From NCBI GenBank assembly GCA_963576565.1, contig OY755039.1, forward strand, positions 132,390,095-132,454,094: 64,000 nucleotides of DNA, read 5' to 3'. The translations under genes were made by a program, and so were the position numbers. Source of the DNA: Aspidapion aeneum (lineage: Eukaryota > Arthropoda > Insecta > Coleoptera > Brentidae). Each line of letters begins with the position of its first letter. Positions within the stretch are counted from its first letter, which is position 1. Of the stretch, positions 23,862-37,086 are shown piece by piece. The notes below the pieces were generated by a model. The model was given only the letters and a program-made list of their open reading frames with translations. It had not been told where the DNA came from and did no database searches.

Positions 23862-24898
23862 CCATACACACAGAGGTTGATCCGCCGGTTTGGAACGGCG
23901 CGGTTTAAACTGGCGGAGTTGTCTTTCAATTAGTGGACATTCCACGTGCCAGTTATAGCCGGCACAGATTTATCTGTGAGTTCAGACCGGCGGGCGAAAC
24001 TTGTGGGTTCCGCGCTCACAGATATTTTAACCGGCGCAGACTTCTCTGTCGGTTTAATCGCTGTTCAGGCCAACGGCTTCTCTAATTTGGATATCTTGTT
24101 TCGTAGAATCCTCTCTTACCAAATTTATTAAAAAATCATACGTGTTAATAGAGAATTATTGAAATAAAGTCAGGCTATAATGGTGCCAGGTACAATTTTG
24201 ACACCTTTACATTGTAATATCAGCTGTGATCTTTTAACACACGGCCTTTGTTTACTATATGAACCGGAATAAATAGTGCCTTCTTTTATTAATTGAAAAT
24301 AAACGACGAAAGTTTTAAATTTGACTTTGATATGTCAATTTTGAAGGATCAACTGTCAGTTTTTAATGTGAATGTGTCAAAATAGTGCCTGGCACAATTA
24401 TAGCCTGGCTGTATTTCAATAATTCTCTGATATCCATTCTTAAATAATTTTTAAATCGTCTGGATCATTTTCTCGTAACTCTTTTAATAGAAGGTCATGG
24501 CTAAATAGTTTCCTCTTAAGCAAATAAGTTTTAACCCACTTGGAACGTCTCTCTTTTACACCACTATGCATTATTTTCATATTAATAATCATTCCCATAC
24601 ACAGAGCCTGCTTATATTTAGCACTAAACAATTTACATACGCTATGCTTAAAATACCGTGCCGCATAAAACTTTCGACTTAACGAAATTCCACAGTTTTG
24701 GTTAAACCGGCAGATAAATCTTGAGTTTTAGCCCACTAACGCGCGGTTATGTCTGCCACAGACCGATATGAAGGATCGATTCGAAAGATTTTTTTTTGTG
24801 TTAGTGGACTGCAGCAGTTTTAAACCGTTACGGACAAAACTGTCAGACTTATCTGTGCCGTTCCAAACCGACGGATCAACCTCTGTGTGTATGGCCAG
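23862..24898. mobile_element. TIR element with ~45-bp ends and a nested MITE
   Basis: The ends GGCCATACACACAGAGG and CCTCTGTGTGTATGGCC are inverted and extend through the GATCCG(C/T)CGGTTTGGAACGGC region. Flanks CTAATA and CTAATG suggest a short duplication. Inside, 24151-24430 is a second inverted-repeat element (GAGAATTATTGAAATAAAG with its complement near 24411-24430); a piece of that end also occurs near 54133-54155. No transposase is seen. Confidence 0.65.
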
Positions 24899-25060
24899 CT
24901 AATGATCATGCACAACTTTTAACAATCAATACACCTGTGACTGTTTTTCGGGATGTTCTTCAAACCCTTGAAACCAAAGTATGCTAGTTACATAAACACA
25001 CGCTTCAAAATCTAAATTTTTGGAATTTCCTGATTTGTAGTTTTTTTATAATTAATTCTA

Positions 25061-25699
25061 AATAATTTAAAAAATCAGCATTTTGACCCTAACAGGAATG
25101 TACAAAACTAGCAATATCTCGAGAACCACTTACATTAGGACAGTGAGAAATATCTTATTTTAAAGCCATTTTGAAGATATTTTTTATGACATATCATAAC
25201 ATAATTTTTGCCACTTTTTTGTATTGTGAATTTTTTTTTAAATTTCAAAAATGCCACTTTTTAATTTTTTTGAAAAAATATATAATTTTGTTTAGATTGT
25301 TACCTAATTATCTACAAAATTTTAAGATGGACAAATGATGGGTTCAAAGTCAAAAGAAATATCAAAAATGTTTATTGCAATAAAAATGATGTATTTCAAT
25401 AAGTAAACATATTTTAGACGCATTACAAGTGATTCATATAATATTAAAACAAATAGATACAGGTCTAAATACATACAGTAATCTAACTAAAAATTTGTAA
25501 ATAATGCATTGCAGAAACGTACGATAATATTTTATATTTAATAAAATGTTGTAAGATATTTTATATATCGCTTATAAACCCAATGATATTCTTATACTTA
25601 CCAAAATTCAGAATTGTTTCAGTCTGAAAGGAGTCTCGAAAGAGCGATCCTTGGTATTACCTGTGAGTATATGGCCCCATATAGAGGTGCAACCATAGA
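25061..25699. other. AT-rich intron, no gene seen
   Basis: No exon or defined repeat end is recognised. It is intronic sequence of nub. Confidence 0.4.
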
Positions 25700-26535
25700 A
25701 AAAATGGTGCAACCGGCGAGCCTTTCAATATTAAGGGGCAGATGGCGCTGAAATAAATTCGTCTGGTACGCACTATTCAGGCACGGTGGATAGAATAGAC
25801 CGGTGTTCAGATCTTATATATATCTGTCGAATTTTCACGTCACTGGTGGTCCAGCTGATTTTTGTAAACAAAAGTTAGATATGATATGAAGAACGGAACT
25901 ACTAAAATTTTTTGAATATTTTGAAAACTAAGGCAATTTTCCCACTGTTTTCGGGTACATCCTTATAAAATATAATTTTCTAGACTTATTGTCGTTATTT
26001 TTTTTTAGCCCGCTTTATTTCATATTGCACAAAACTTAAACTACAAGTCAAACTGAATGTGATCGTTTAGTATCAAAGGTGAACCGAAGACTTGGGAAGT
26101 AAACAAAGATCAGCGGATTATTTTTGAAGCTGAAAGGAACACATTATTTTCTTCGAATTTTAATTTTTGTGTAAAGAGAAATGAAGCGGGCTAAAAAAAG
26201 TAACGACGGGTATGTCTGAAAAATATTATTTTATAAGAATATACAAAAAATATTAGTTGTTTATATCATATCTAACTTTTGTTTACAAAAATCAGCTGGA
26301 ACCACCAGTGTCGTGAAAATTCGACATTATTTATCAGATCCGAACACCGGTCTATTCTATCTACCGCGCTATTCAGGGACTACTACTAAGCTTTAGTTGC
26401 ATGTGCGAGTTACGAGGTTCATGCCTATCATACAAATGCTATTAGATCAAAGTAGTTGTCTCTGAAGATTGCGTACTAGACAAATTTATTTCAGCGTCAC
26501 CTGCCCCTTAATGCTGCAAAGCTCGCCTGTTGCCA
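25700..26535. repeat. Foldback repeat with ~0.3-kb arms
   Basis: The left arm (25700-26010) and right arm (26183-26535) are inverted copies: AAGGGGCAGATGGCGCTGAA pairs with CAGCGTCACCTGCCCCTT, GAATAGACCGGTGTTC with GAACACCGGTCTATTC, and TTTTGTAAACAAAAGTTAGA with its complement. The unpaired centre is about 170 bp. The right arm has an extra 100-bp stretch near 26370-26470. It is probably a foldback transposon of unknown class. Confidence 0.6.
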
Positions 26536-26696
26536 CTCTATATGGGTGATATACTCAAAGGTATTATCGAAAACAAAGATAATCCCAAAGATTTAAATTG
26601 GCCCACGTTGAGAGACCTTAAATTCGTTCGCGGCCGAGTTTTTCACTCCCTAAAAGGTTATGTTTTTTGTTGCGATCTGTATTCTGCGATTGCTTC

Positions 26697-26744
26697 GACG
26701 CGTAGCGCTGGGAAGAGGATCGGATCTTCCCAGCGCTACGCGTC
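26697..26744. repeat. Perfect 20-bp-arm hairpin
   Basis: GACGCGTAGCGCTGGGAAGA (26697-26716) is followed after the 8-base loop GGATCGGA by its exact complement (26725-26744). The arms are GC-rich, in contrast with the surroundings. Role unknown; it could be a transposon junction or a recent palindromic duplication. Confidence 0.85.
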
Positions 26745-27866
26745 ACTCATTACAGGCGTCAGCATACAAGGGTTTCGAAAAGATGGCGCCAGTAGCCAAG
26801 GCTACAAGTAAATATTAAAAAAAAAATATAGCTCCCCTTCCCTCCCATTGAGTGGTTAAAATCGGTGTAGCTGAACCCACTCTTGCCTGTGGCCGAACCG
26901 TCAAATAATGATCGCAAACGGATCATAACCTGTCCAGGCACGCCCCGACCCGGTTAGGATACGTTTGCCATCAATTGACCACTATAATTACTTTTTCCAA
27001 CACCGATTGCTACTTCCCAAACGGAGGGCAGGTGAGATATCATTCATCAAAAATCCCGCCTAATTATATTTATTGTTTATATCCTATAATTTCCTACTAA
27101 TACGTAGAACTGTGTTTTGGCTGAGTATTTTGACAAAAGTGGTGTGTCGTCTTTGCTTCGCGCATTCCAAAACGTCAACGCGATTTTTCGCAAATTCAAA
27201 GGTCAAATGACCAAAATAGGTCCCAAAAAAGTGAGAATCAAATCGCTTTCGTCAAAATAGGGTATTAAAAAATCAGATTATAATAAAATCTCAACCTCAC
27301 ATTTATACCAAACAAAAAAATAAATTAAAATCAAAATTAAGCTAAAACGGTTTCTAGCTATAGTCGGTATTTAAAAGCAGAATCTTATCTAATGCTAATA
27401 GGTATATCTGACATGTTTTATCGAAAATATTTTTTTATTTTTAATATTCTTTATGCTATTCCTAAAATAAGGGATTCCTTCAAGACTTCCCGCAGTTGAG
27501 AGGTTCTCACATTTAAGTGTGTTATTACAAAAGAATTAAGATATATAAGAAATTTTAAATTCAATCTTCCACTGTTGAAAAAGTACTTTTTATCCAAAAC
27601 TAATGAAAGAAGAGGGATGTTGTATAATTTTTAGAGGGTTAAACTGCATTTGCGAAGCACAAGGAAGCGAATTCGTTCGATCGTTGTTGCTGTAATGAAA
27701 ATGCGGCATTTTATAAACACAAACTGTGCGCAAACTAATATGCCTTGTTGTCAAATGCGGCACCTGGCGTTGTCGTTAGGTAGGTTACGCACATGCTGCA
27801 GATAAGTTATTTGAATCTCCTGAGCGCTGGTCTAATACTTTTGAAACATACCTTCTATTTCTTTTT
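26745..27866. other. Intron, no gene seen
   Basis: No coding exon is recognised. It holds short open stretches without domain signals and a somewhat GC-richer part at 26820-27030. Confidence 0.4.
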
Positions 27867-28346
27867 TAGCTCACACATATACTATACTATAGTAGTGTTA
27901 GCTATGGTGATCCTAATTTTTTCGAAAAAAAAAAGTTGCTCCGATTTCAAAATTTTTTATATATCTTTGCGTTTCAGATGATTTTGAAACTTTTTTGTTG
28001 CGCCGTCTGTCTGTCTGTCTGTCTGTATGTCTGTCTGTCTGTCTGTAACGACCAACGCGCATAACTCAGTTTAAGTGAAAATATGGCGTGTGTGATATCA
28101 AACGAAAGGTAATTGAGTCCGGAGTTTAACAAAATACATTTTAGTTTTTGTTTTTTTTTAAGGGTGGGGGTAGATTTCAAAAATTTGAGTTTAAACCAAA
28201 ACATGGCTTGTGCGGTATCAAACAAAAGGTAATTTAGTCTGGAGTTGAATAAAATATATTTTAGTTTTTAGTTATATTAGCTCACACGTACACTATAACT
28301 ATAGTACCTAGTGTGAGCTTAGGGGCCCATATATTGGCAGAGTATT
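27867..28346 (+). mobile_element. GTCT-core DINE/Helentron-like element, copy 4 (internally deleted)
   Basis: Both ends and the GTCT run (9 units) are intact, but the segment between GCGCATAACTC and the internal block is missing: AACTCAGTTTAAGTGAAAA joins directly, removing about 200 bp. It ends 83 bp before the acceptor of the exon at 28430. Confidence 0.85.
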
Positions 28347-28429
28347 TAATATATACTGCAAAACCGTATAATATCCTTGACAAAAATTGCACAAAACAAT
28401 TTTAACGTTGAATTTTAATACATTTTCAG

Positions 28430-28652
28430 GTACACCAAATAGCTCAGGCAGCTCAACAACTTCACCAGCTACAGAAGGTCCAACAGCAGCAAACTCAGCA
28501 ACAGCATCAGCCACAGTCGAACACTAATCACCTCAATAACAGTATTTCTCAAAACACACAAATTCCCCAAAATGTTCAAACCACGCCTCCAAATAATGCG
28601 CATAATAATATCCCAGCTAGCATGTTGACACCCAGTACGCCAAGTTCGGGAG
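28430..28652 (+). CDS. nub: nubbin/pdm exon, Gln/Asn-rich region
   Basis: The acceptor is CATTTTCAG (28421-28429) and the donor GGAG|GTACG at 28653. It starts in phase 0 and ends in phase 1. It encodes 74 residues: VHQIAQAAQQLHQLQKVQQQ, then QTQQQHQPQSN, an Asn/Gln stretch, and ASMLTPSTPSSG. The first half is Gln-rich amphipathic helix, the second flexible. This low-complexity segment sits just N-terminal to the POU domain, as expected for a class II POU factor, and probably serves activation or protein contacts. Confidence 0.92.
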
Positions 28653-29111
28653 GTACGTTTTTAAAATTATACACAGTCATAAGGCTCTAACTTACTTGCG
28701 CCTTCGGTTCATTAAAGCATGAGAACTATGGAAGGTTAGTTTAAGACCAGACTTATCAACAAGTAGAAAAAATTAATAACACATGACCTAAAAATATTTT
28801 TTTAAATTTAAATTGTTTCTAGATCGCTATTTTTAGATTTAAAATTAAAATTAAATGACATCAAAAGGTAAGTTTTTACCAACTTTCACAAAAATCATAT
28901 AAAAAGATAAAAATGGGGCGGAATTTTACTTTTTTGTCCGGCGAGCTGCGAGCGCGGCCCTGCGCTTGGCTTAAACTATAAGTAGTAAGGGGTGACCCGT
29001 AGGTGTGACAACTGTGTCAGGGTCAAATAATTTAGAAATTCTATTGATTAATTACATATTTTTACTTTACCAAAACTACTTACAGCAAAGTATATTTGTA
29101 TTAATTGGCAG

Positions 29112-29234
29112 GTTTAACTCCACAACATCTGAAAACTCCATCAAGAATAATGGAACCGTCACCTGAGGAAACTACAGATTTAGAGGAACTTGAACAGTTT
29201 GCAAAAACTTTTAAACAGAGGAGGATAAAATTAG
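29112..29234 (+). CDS. nub: nubbin/pdm exon, start of POU-specific domain
   Basis: The acceptor is TTGGCAG (29105-29111) and the donor TTAG|GTAAGA at 29235; phase 1 in and phase 1 out. It encodes 41 residues: a linker ([20 protein letters not shown]) and the first helix region of the POU-specific domain, [20 protein letters not shown] then LG. [20 protein letters not shown] is a class II signature shared with Oct-1/Oct-2. This domain binds the ATGC half of the octamer site. The domain is split between this exon and the next. Confidence 0.95.
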
Positions 29235-30184
29235 GTAAGAATGCAGCTCATAAGGGCCCTAGGAGCTAGGTATTAAATATTTAAAAAATAAAAATGTGTA
29301 CAAAGAGTGTATGTTTGACTATGACTCTCATATGCTAGTCAGTGAAGGAGTGTAAAGGGATTTGATTTTGGTTAGTTTTCCAACCTACTAAAGGTAGCAT
29401 CTCCAAATGTACATTTCTCTGTGTTTTACGTCGTCAGTGGAGAACAGCTTACGATGAAGTAGACGAAATCCGTATAAGTCGTTCTTCATATTCATCATAT
29501 CAAAAGCTAATATAATTTATAGACTAGTCAAATTATTTAAGAGAAAAAAATTACTTACAGGACTTGAAGCTTTGGAAGTTGTAGAGCGGCAAAAAACAAA
29601 GTTAAAAAAAATAAATGCGTGAGCAGGGGCGTTGCGGGTTAGGTTTGGGGGGGGGGGGGGTGGGTTAAAAGGGGCAGGAAATCGTATTATTGCGATTTAC
29701 GGCGAAAGTTGACGTCGGAGAAAAAAGTGTCTAGAATAATATCTAAAACCTTTATTTGAATAGATATCAAAATACGATAAATACAAAAGTTTCATAATTT
29801 TTTACAGTTAAGTTTAAGAACCTTAAGGTCGGAATGTAATTTTTTTTCTAAATGTCAAAACTTGACAGGTTGATGGTTTTTCTTTTAATTGAACATCCTA
29901 TATATTATCTTAGATTTTTATAGATCTTTTCTGCCTGATTTTAAAAATAAAAAATTGTACAGAGAAGTTTCAGGGGCCATACCATGATTAAAGTCGACCC
30001 TGAATATCAATCAAGAAAAGGTAATAACTCGAGATTCCAGGAAGTAAAATCCAACTTTTTAGAACGAATAATAATTAAAACTTTTTAATCTAGACTAGGG
30101 GAAATGGAATCTGGAAAAAAAGGAAAACTGCTGATCAGCTAACTAACTAAGCTTTAAAGCTAAATATATAATTGTTTTTTTCAG
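29235..30184. other. Intron with a G14 run
   Basis: This 950-bp intron holds a run of 14 G residues (29647-29660) followed by T and GGG. I see no transposon ends and no further exon. Confidence 0.6.
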
Positions 30185-30401
30185 GGTTTACTCAAGGAGA
30201 CGTAGGCTTGGCAATGGGAAAACTATACGGGAACGATTTTTCGCAAACGACCATATCTAGGTTTGAAGCTCTTAATTTGTCTTTCAAAAATATGTGCAAA
30301 TTAAAGCCACTGCTTCAAAAATGGTTGGAGGATGCTGACAGTACGCTAACAAACCCTGGAGCACTTAATAATCCTTTGACCACACCGGAACCTATTGGCA
30401 G
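30185..30401 (+). CDS. nub: nubbin/pdm exon, POU-specific domain remainder and linker
   Basis: The acceptor is TTTTTTTCAG (30175-30184) and the donor GGCAG|GTAAAT at 30402; phase 1 in, phase 2 out. It encodes the rest of the POU-specific fold: [20 protein letters not shown], then [20 protein letters not shown] and [12 protein letters not shown]. The Q and T of the [10 protein letters not shown] recognition helix that contact DNA are present. It then encodes a linker of about 18 residues ([20 protein letters not shown]) leading to the homeodomain. The sequence is almost invariant in class II POU proteins, so identity is secure. Whether the species has one nub gene or a nub/pdm2 pair cannot be told from this locus. 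Confidence 0.97.
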
Positions 30402-30490
30402 GTAAATTAATATTATTAATTTTAAAATATTTTAAGGAAACCGGCATAATTGTGACGTCCACTTAACATGTGAAATACTTTTTTTGTTTT

Positions 30491-33010
<2,520 letters not shown>

Positions 33011-33277
33011 ATATTTATGCTCGAACTTAGCACAAGCTGTAAATTTAAATATCAGTGACAGGTCTAGGATGGTCGCCCAGTGTATGAATTCCTAAAACCA
33101 GTGAAAATAAGAATGAGCATTTCTTTTAACTTTCTTCTAACCAGGACTATTAGAGATGCGGAAATCAATTGAGATCGCATGCGCAGTTTGCCTCTTTCAC
33201 CCGATTTTTAAGGAGTACTCCTCACGCATTCAAGAATTCATATGCGTTATAATCATAAACTTTTTTCTATTTTGTAG

Positions 33278-33507
33278 GCGAAGAAAGAAACGCACGTCAA
33301 TAGAAACCAGCGTCAGAGTAGCGTTAGAAAAAGCGTTTCTACAAAATCCCAAACCGACATCAGAAGAAATTAGTATGCTGGCTGACGGGCTCTGCATGGA
33401 AAAAGAGGTAGTCCGCGTATGGTTTTGTAACAGGCGGCAAAAGGAGAAGAGAATCAACCCACCAATTGCGGCTATTGGGTCGCCCAGTTCCGGAGGAAAC
33501 ATAAATG
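33278..33507 (+). CDS. nub: nubbin/pdm exon, POU homeodomain
   Basis: The acceptor is TTTTGTAG (33270-33277) and the donor AAATG|GTAATT at 33508; phase 2 in, phase 1 out. The split Arg codon joins [20 protein letters not shown], and the exon continues [20 protein letters not shown] then [28 protein letters not shown] with Cys at homeodomain position 50 is the POU-class hallmark, and RINPP after it is typical of class II. Gly in [10 protein letters not shown] replaces the usual charged or polar residue, a minor variation. A Pro/Ser/Gly tail ([17 protein letters not shown]) follows. The open frame extends leftward to 33156 through the intron and should not be taken as coding. Confidence 0.97.
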
Positions 33508-33871
33508 GTAATTAGTTAGTTTTTTTTCAAATTTTGTGAATCCCTATCATTTTTTTTTCTGATTTACCCAACTTGCACTTTATTTAGTAACTAAAAATAA
33601 TGCAGTTTTGATTATAATGATGCCTTACTAATCATAATTTTTTTCAAAATCAGAATTTTGTAAAAGTGATATAAGCTCGGATATAAGTTATCTTTTTTAT
33701 TACCTGAGCTGTTTTGGTTAAGTTTATTACTACATTGGTGGAAATCGCTATTATTTTTGGAGTTGGTTAAATCTTACTTACTTCAACTTGGTTCCCAGTG
33801 CTTTTATGTAGGAATGAAATAAAATATTTGTTTTAATCTGAGTTACAAATATGGTATATTGTAATTAATAT
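33508..33871. other. Intron, start of 9.3-kb intron
   Basis: AT-rich intronic sequence runs up to the gypsy insertion. No repeat ends or exons are seen. ATAT at 33868-33871 is one copy of the retrotransposon's target duplication. Confidence 0.6.
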
Positions 33872-34287
33872 TGTTACGGGTTCTCCACAACAATTAAAAC
33901 TCGCAATTGTTGAAAACGATACGTCAATTTATTCCGACAAATTATGTACAAAAACACGCACTTAAACTTACTAATAACTTGCTAATAATTCACCACTTTA
34001 ATACGCCTATTAACTTCGCGTTAACATCTAGCGATCACTACCATTGGTTATCTCTGACTGACTGCCTGGTGCGCGACCCCGGCCCTATATATAGGATCGT
34101 CCATCTCTCTCGAACTTTCCGGCAGCCTTCGACGTCCGGAAAGTTCTCGTATTATTGCGACCGCAAGTCATAGATAACGCAACTAAAACCTAGACTAAGA
34201 ATACAACCTTAAGATAAATCAACCTAATACTACACTAAACCTAAATAAATTCCAATTATAAAATTTAAATAACTTAAATTTGTAACA
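33872..34287 (-). repeat. Gypsy 3' LTR
   Basis: This 416-bp LTR differs from its partner at only about four positions by eye (for example TTCCGACA versus TTCTGACA, and AAGTCATAG versus AAGTCACAG), roughly 1% divergence. TATATATAGG near 34086-34095 is a TATA-like string on the + strand; its complement lies on the element's own strand. Confidence 0.95.
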
Positions 34288-34302
34288 CTATCCTCCTCTT
34301 CA
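34288..34302 (-). promoter_or_regulatory. Polypurine tract of the gypsy element
   Basis: On the minus strand GAAGAGGAGGATAG lies directly before the 3' LTR, the usual site for plus-strand DNA priming. It overlaps the last bases of the integrase reading frame, whose stop is TGA at 34300-34302. Confidence 0.85.
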
Positions 34303-35835
34303 GGTTTGATCGTCTCGATCAACATTTCCCAGGTAAGGTTTTAGTCTGTCTAGATGAACAACTTTCATCTTGGACTTCGGGCTTCTCTGGATTCGGTAGA
34401 CTACATCATTAATTCTCTTAACAACTTTATAAGGCCCTTCCCATGGTGGTGTCAACTTAGGTGATCTTCCTTTCTTGCGTTGAGGATTGTATAGCCAGAC
34501 TTGATCATTCTCTTTGAACCCTGAAGAGTTTGCTTTCAGGTCATATCTCGCTTTCATGCGGTCACTGGCTATTTCTATTCGCTCTCTAACCACTTCATGG
34601 ATATCGTGCAGCTTTTGCCTTAAACGTTCGACATAGTCATTAACCTCTAAGTGTGCTTCTTCAGGTGAACGAAACATGATATCACATGGTAAACGCAGTT
34701 CTCTACCAAACAGGATACTAGATGGAGTAGCTCCTGTCGTATTGTGAATGGCGGTTCTATAGGCCATCAAAAACAATGGAATATATTGGTCCCAATCTGT
34801 TTGGTGCTCATCAACAACTTTGCACAGATGTTCTTCTATTGTTTTATTAAATCTTTCAACCATGCCATCTGACTGCGGATGTAAAGCCGTAGTCCGTGTT
34901 TTATGTATTCCTAAAAGGTCACAGAGATTCTGGAAGAGCTTTGATTCAAAGTTTCTTCCTTGATCTGAATGTAGTTCCAAAGGAATGCCAAATCGGCTGA
35001 AAACATCATTTACCAGAACTTCTGCAACTGTAGCGGCCTCTTGGTTAGGCAAAGCAAAAACTTCTGGCCATTTGCTAAAGTAATCCATGACAACAAGAAT
35101 GTATTTGTTGCCCTTTTTAGTTTCTGGAAACGGTCCGGCCACATCAATAGCAATGCGTTCGAATGGCAGACCTACGTTATATTGTTTCATTTGACCTCTG
35201 GACCTTGTTTTGGGACCTTGGCTGGCTGCACAAGTCGAACATCGGCGGCACCAGTTTTTCACATCTTGAAAGTAATTGACCCAATAAAATCGATTTCGAA
35301 TTTTGTCCATGGTTTTATTTATGCCTAGGTGCGCGCCTGATTTTCCACCATGGCATTCGGCCACTATATTGTCTACCATGCTCCTAGGAACCACTACTTG
35401 ATTAACCACAGTAAGGCCATCGGCACTTTCCCAGGCACGTTTAAGGATGTTTTCCTCTACTATCAGTGAATCCCATTGGGCCCACAGTGATTTGAATATC
35501 ACCCCTTGGTTTGCGATATCTTGCCATGATGGTCGTGGCTTGTTATCTTCTTTCAATCGCAAGATAGGTCCTACATCTTTGTCGTTAAGTTGTGTGGTTC
35601 TAATCGATGCCGACATCCATTCTTCATCTGGTTCTAACTTTATCTGGCGCACGTAGGTAATTCCTTCTTTCTGGTCAATTTTCCTGCAATGTTTACAATC
35701 CTCAGGGCAAGGTCTTCTGGACAATGCATCCGCATTATTATGCACCCTTCCCGCTCGGTGCTTAATTTGATAATGGTATTGTTGTAGCTTTTCTATCCAT
35801 CTCGCGACTTGCCCCTCAGGTTGTCTCATTTTCAT
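34300..35835 (-). CDS. Gypsy pol: end of RNase H, integrase
   Basis: This open reading frame of about 511 codons continues the RNase H domain (AGRVHNNADALSRRPC near its start) into integrase. The zinc-binding H-H-C-C region spans HGGKSGAHLG to WCRRCSTC. The catalytic triad is visible as Asp in IDVAGPFPE, Asp in LHSDQGRNFE and Glu in DGMVERFNKTIEEHL. A C-terminal GPY/F-type module (WEGPYKVVKRI) follows. The first Met is internal to the original polyprotein; upstream codons belong to the same gene but are cut off by a frameshift near 35910. This part is intact over more than 1.5 kb, unlike the rest. Integrase inserts element cDNA into chromosomal DNA. Confidence 0.92.
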   Translation of the reverse strand: MKMRQPEGQVARWIEKLQQYHYQIKHRAGRVHNNADALSRRPCPEDCKHCRKIDQKEGITYVRQIKLEPDEEWMSASIRTTQLNDKDVGPILRLKEDNKPRPSWQDIANQGVIFKSLWAQWDSLIVEENILKRAWESADGLTVVNQVVVPRSMVDNIVAECHGGKSGAHLGINKTMDKIRNRFYWVNYFQDVKNWCRRCSTCAASQGPKTRSRGQMKQYNVGLPFERIAIDVAGPFPETKKGNKYILVVMDYFSKWPEVFALPNQEAATVAEVLVNDVFSRFGIPLELHSDQGRNFESKLFQNLCDLLGIHKTRTTALHPQSDGMVERFNKTIEEHLCKVVDEHQTDWDQYIPLFLMAYRTAIHNTTGATPSSILFGRELRLPCDIMFRSPEEAHLEVNDYVERLRQKLHDIHEVVRERIEIASDRMKARYDLKANSSGFKENDQVWLYNPQRKKGRSPKLTPPWEGPYKVVKRINDVVYRIQRSPKSKMKVVHLDRLKPYLGNVDRDDQT

Positions 35836-37086
35836 GAGCCACTGTAACGCAGCATGATCCGTTCTAATCAGAAACTCTTGTCCATAGAGATATTTGTGAA
35901 AGTGAGGATACGGATTTAATGATGGCTAGGAGCTTCTTTCTGGTAACACAATAATTTCTCTCTGGTTTGGATAGCTTTTTGCTGAAAAATTCGATGACCC
36001 GTTCTTCTCCATCTTGTACTTGGGAGAGTACTGCTCCTATGCCATCGTTGCTCGCATCAGTATCTAATATGAATTTACCTTTTGGAATAGGATATGCGAG
36101 AATCGGACTAGAATATAATGCTACCTCCAGTCTTCTAAATGCTTGGTCACATTCAGTATTCCATCTGTAAGAAGCTTTATCTTCTGTAATTCTATGTAAT
36201 GGAGACGCTATTTTGGCGAATCCTTCTACAAATCGTCTGTAGTATGTACACAGACCCAAAAAGCTTCTCAATTCATGTTTGTCACGAGGCTGAGGCCATT
36301 CTTTTATTGCTTGTAACTTCTTTTCGTCGGTATGGATGCCTTCTCGGGAAACGACGTGACTTTTTCTTGGAACAGAAAACATTTCTTTGAGTTCAATTTA
36401 AGATTTGCGTTCCTGATTCTTGCGAATACTTCTCGTAAATTATCTAGATGATCTTGAAATGATTTCCCCATTACTATGACATCATCCAAATAGACTAGGC
36501 AGGTTTTCCAAGTATGGCCCCGTAGAACGACTTCCATTAGTCTTTCAGATGTAGCTGGGGCATTGCACAGGCCAAATGGCATCACATTAAACTGATAAAG
36601 TCCACTTCCAGCAGAGAATGCAGTCTTCTCTTTATCTCTTTCAAAGATTCCTACTTGCCAATACCCACTTTTCAGGTCAAGAGTAGAAAACCAATATGAT
36701 CCTGCCAACGTTGTTAATGTGTCGTCTATTCTTGGCAGTGGGTAACTATCTTTCTTGGTCACATCGTTAAGTTTCCTGTAGTCGACACAAAATCTAGTAC
36801 TTCCATCCCTTTTAGAGACCAACACCACAGAAGATGACCAAGGACTTGATGACTCTTCAATAACACCGTCGCTGAGCATTTTATTAATGAGATTGTGAAC
36901 TTCTTCTTGCTTGGCCATTGGTAGTCTTCTTGGAGGTTGTCTTATCGGTTGGGCATCGCCAGTGTTGATAGCATGTTGAATAAGGTTTGTGCGTCCCGAA
37001 CTACTCCTAGTTTCGAAGATATTACTTTGTTCTTCTATAAACTCTCTCGCTTTACTAAATTCTTCTGGAGTGAGATGTTGCCAAGT
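35836..37086 (-). pseudogene. Gypsy pol: reverse transcriptase and RNase H, frameshifted
   Basis: The reverse transcriptase is recognisable from SSSPWSSSVVLVSKRDGS, FCVDYRKLND, the polymerase box YLDD within CLVYLDDVIV, and the downstream LRSFLGLCTYYRRF. RNase H starts at FILDTDASNDGIGAVLSQ. Two frame changes break it. One is near 36350-36360, where about 13 bases including the expected Leu-Gly-His stretch appear deleted between short GTCAC repeats. The other is a probable one-base insertion near 35910. The reading is in frame with the upstream protease apart from a TAA at 37087-37089. The enzyme would copy element RNA to cDNA and degrade the RNA strand; it cannot be made from this copy as it stands. 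Confidence 0.9.

Larger units (their letters stand above)
20950..25060. mobile_element. Large palindromic element with later insertions
   Basis: The left arm 21200-21545 is complementary to right-arm pieces: 21440-21545 pairs with 22895-22992, 21262-21440 with 23713-23865, and 21225-21262 with 24898-24985. The gaps in the right arm are exactly the GTCT-type element 22997-23712 and the TIR element 23862-24898, showing that both inserted later. Example pairs are GTTCGGTTAAGTAAAG with CTTACTTAACCGAAC, and TTTGAAGAACATTCCGAAAA with TTTTTCGGGATGTTCTTCAAA. The loop (21546-22894) holds further small elements. Outer limits are approximate and no transposase is seen. Confidence 0.55.

Noticed and set aside
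33156..33277. Upstream extension of the homeodomain open frame with its own Met
   Set aside because: It lies before a clear acceptor and joins out of register with the POU linker; the exon starts at 33278.
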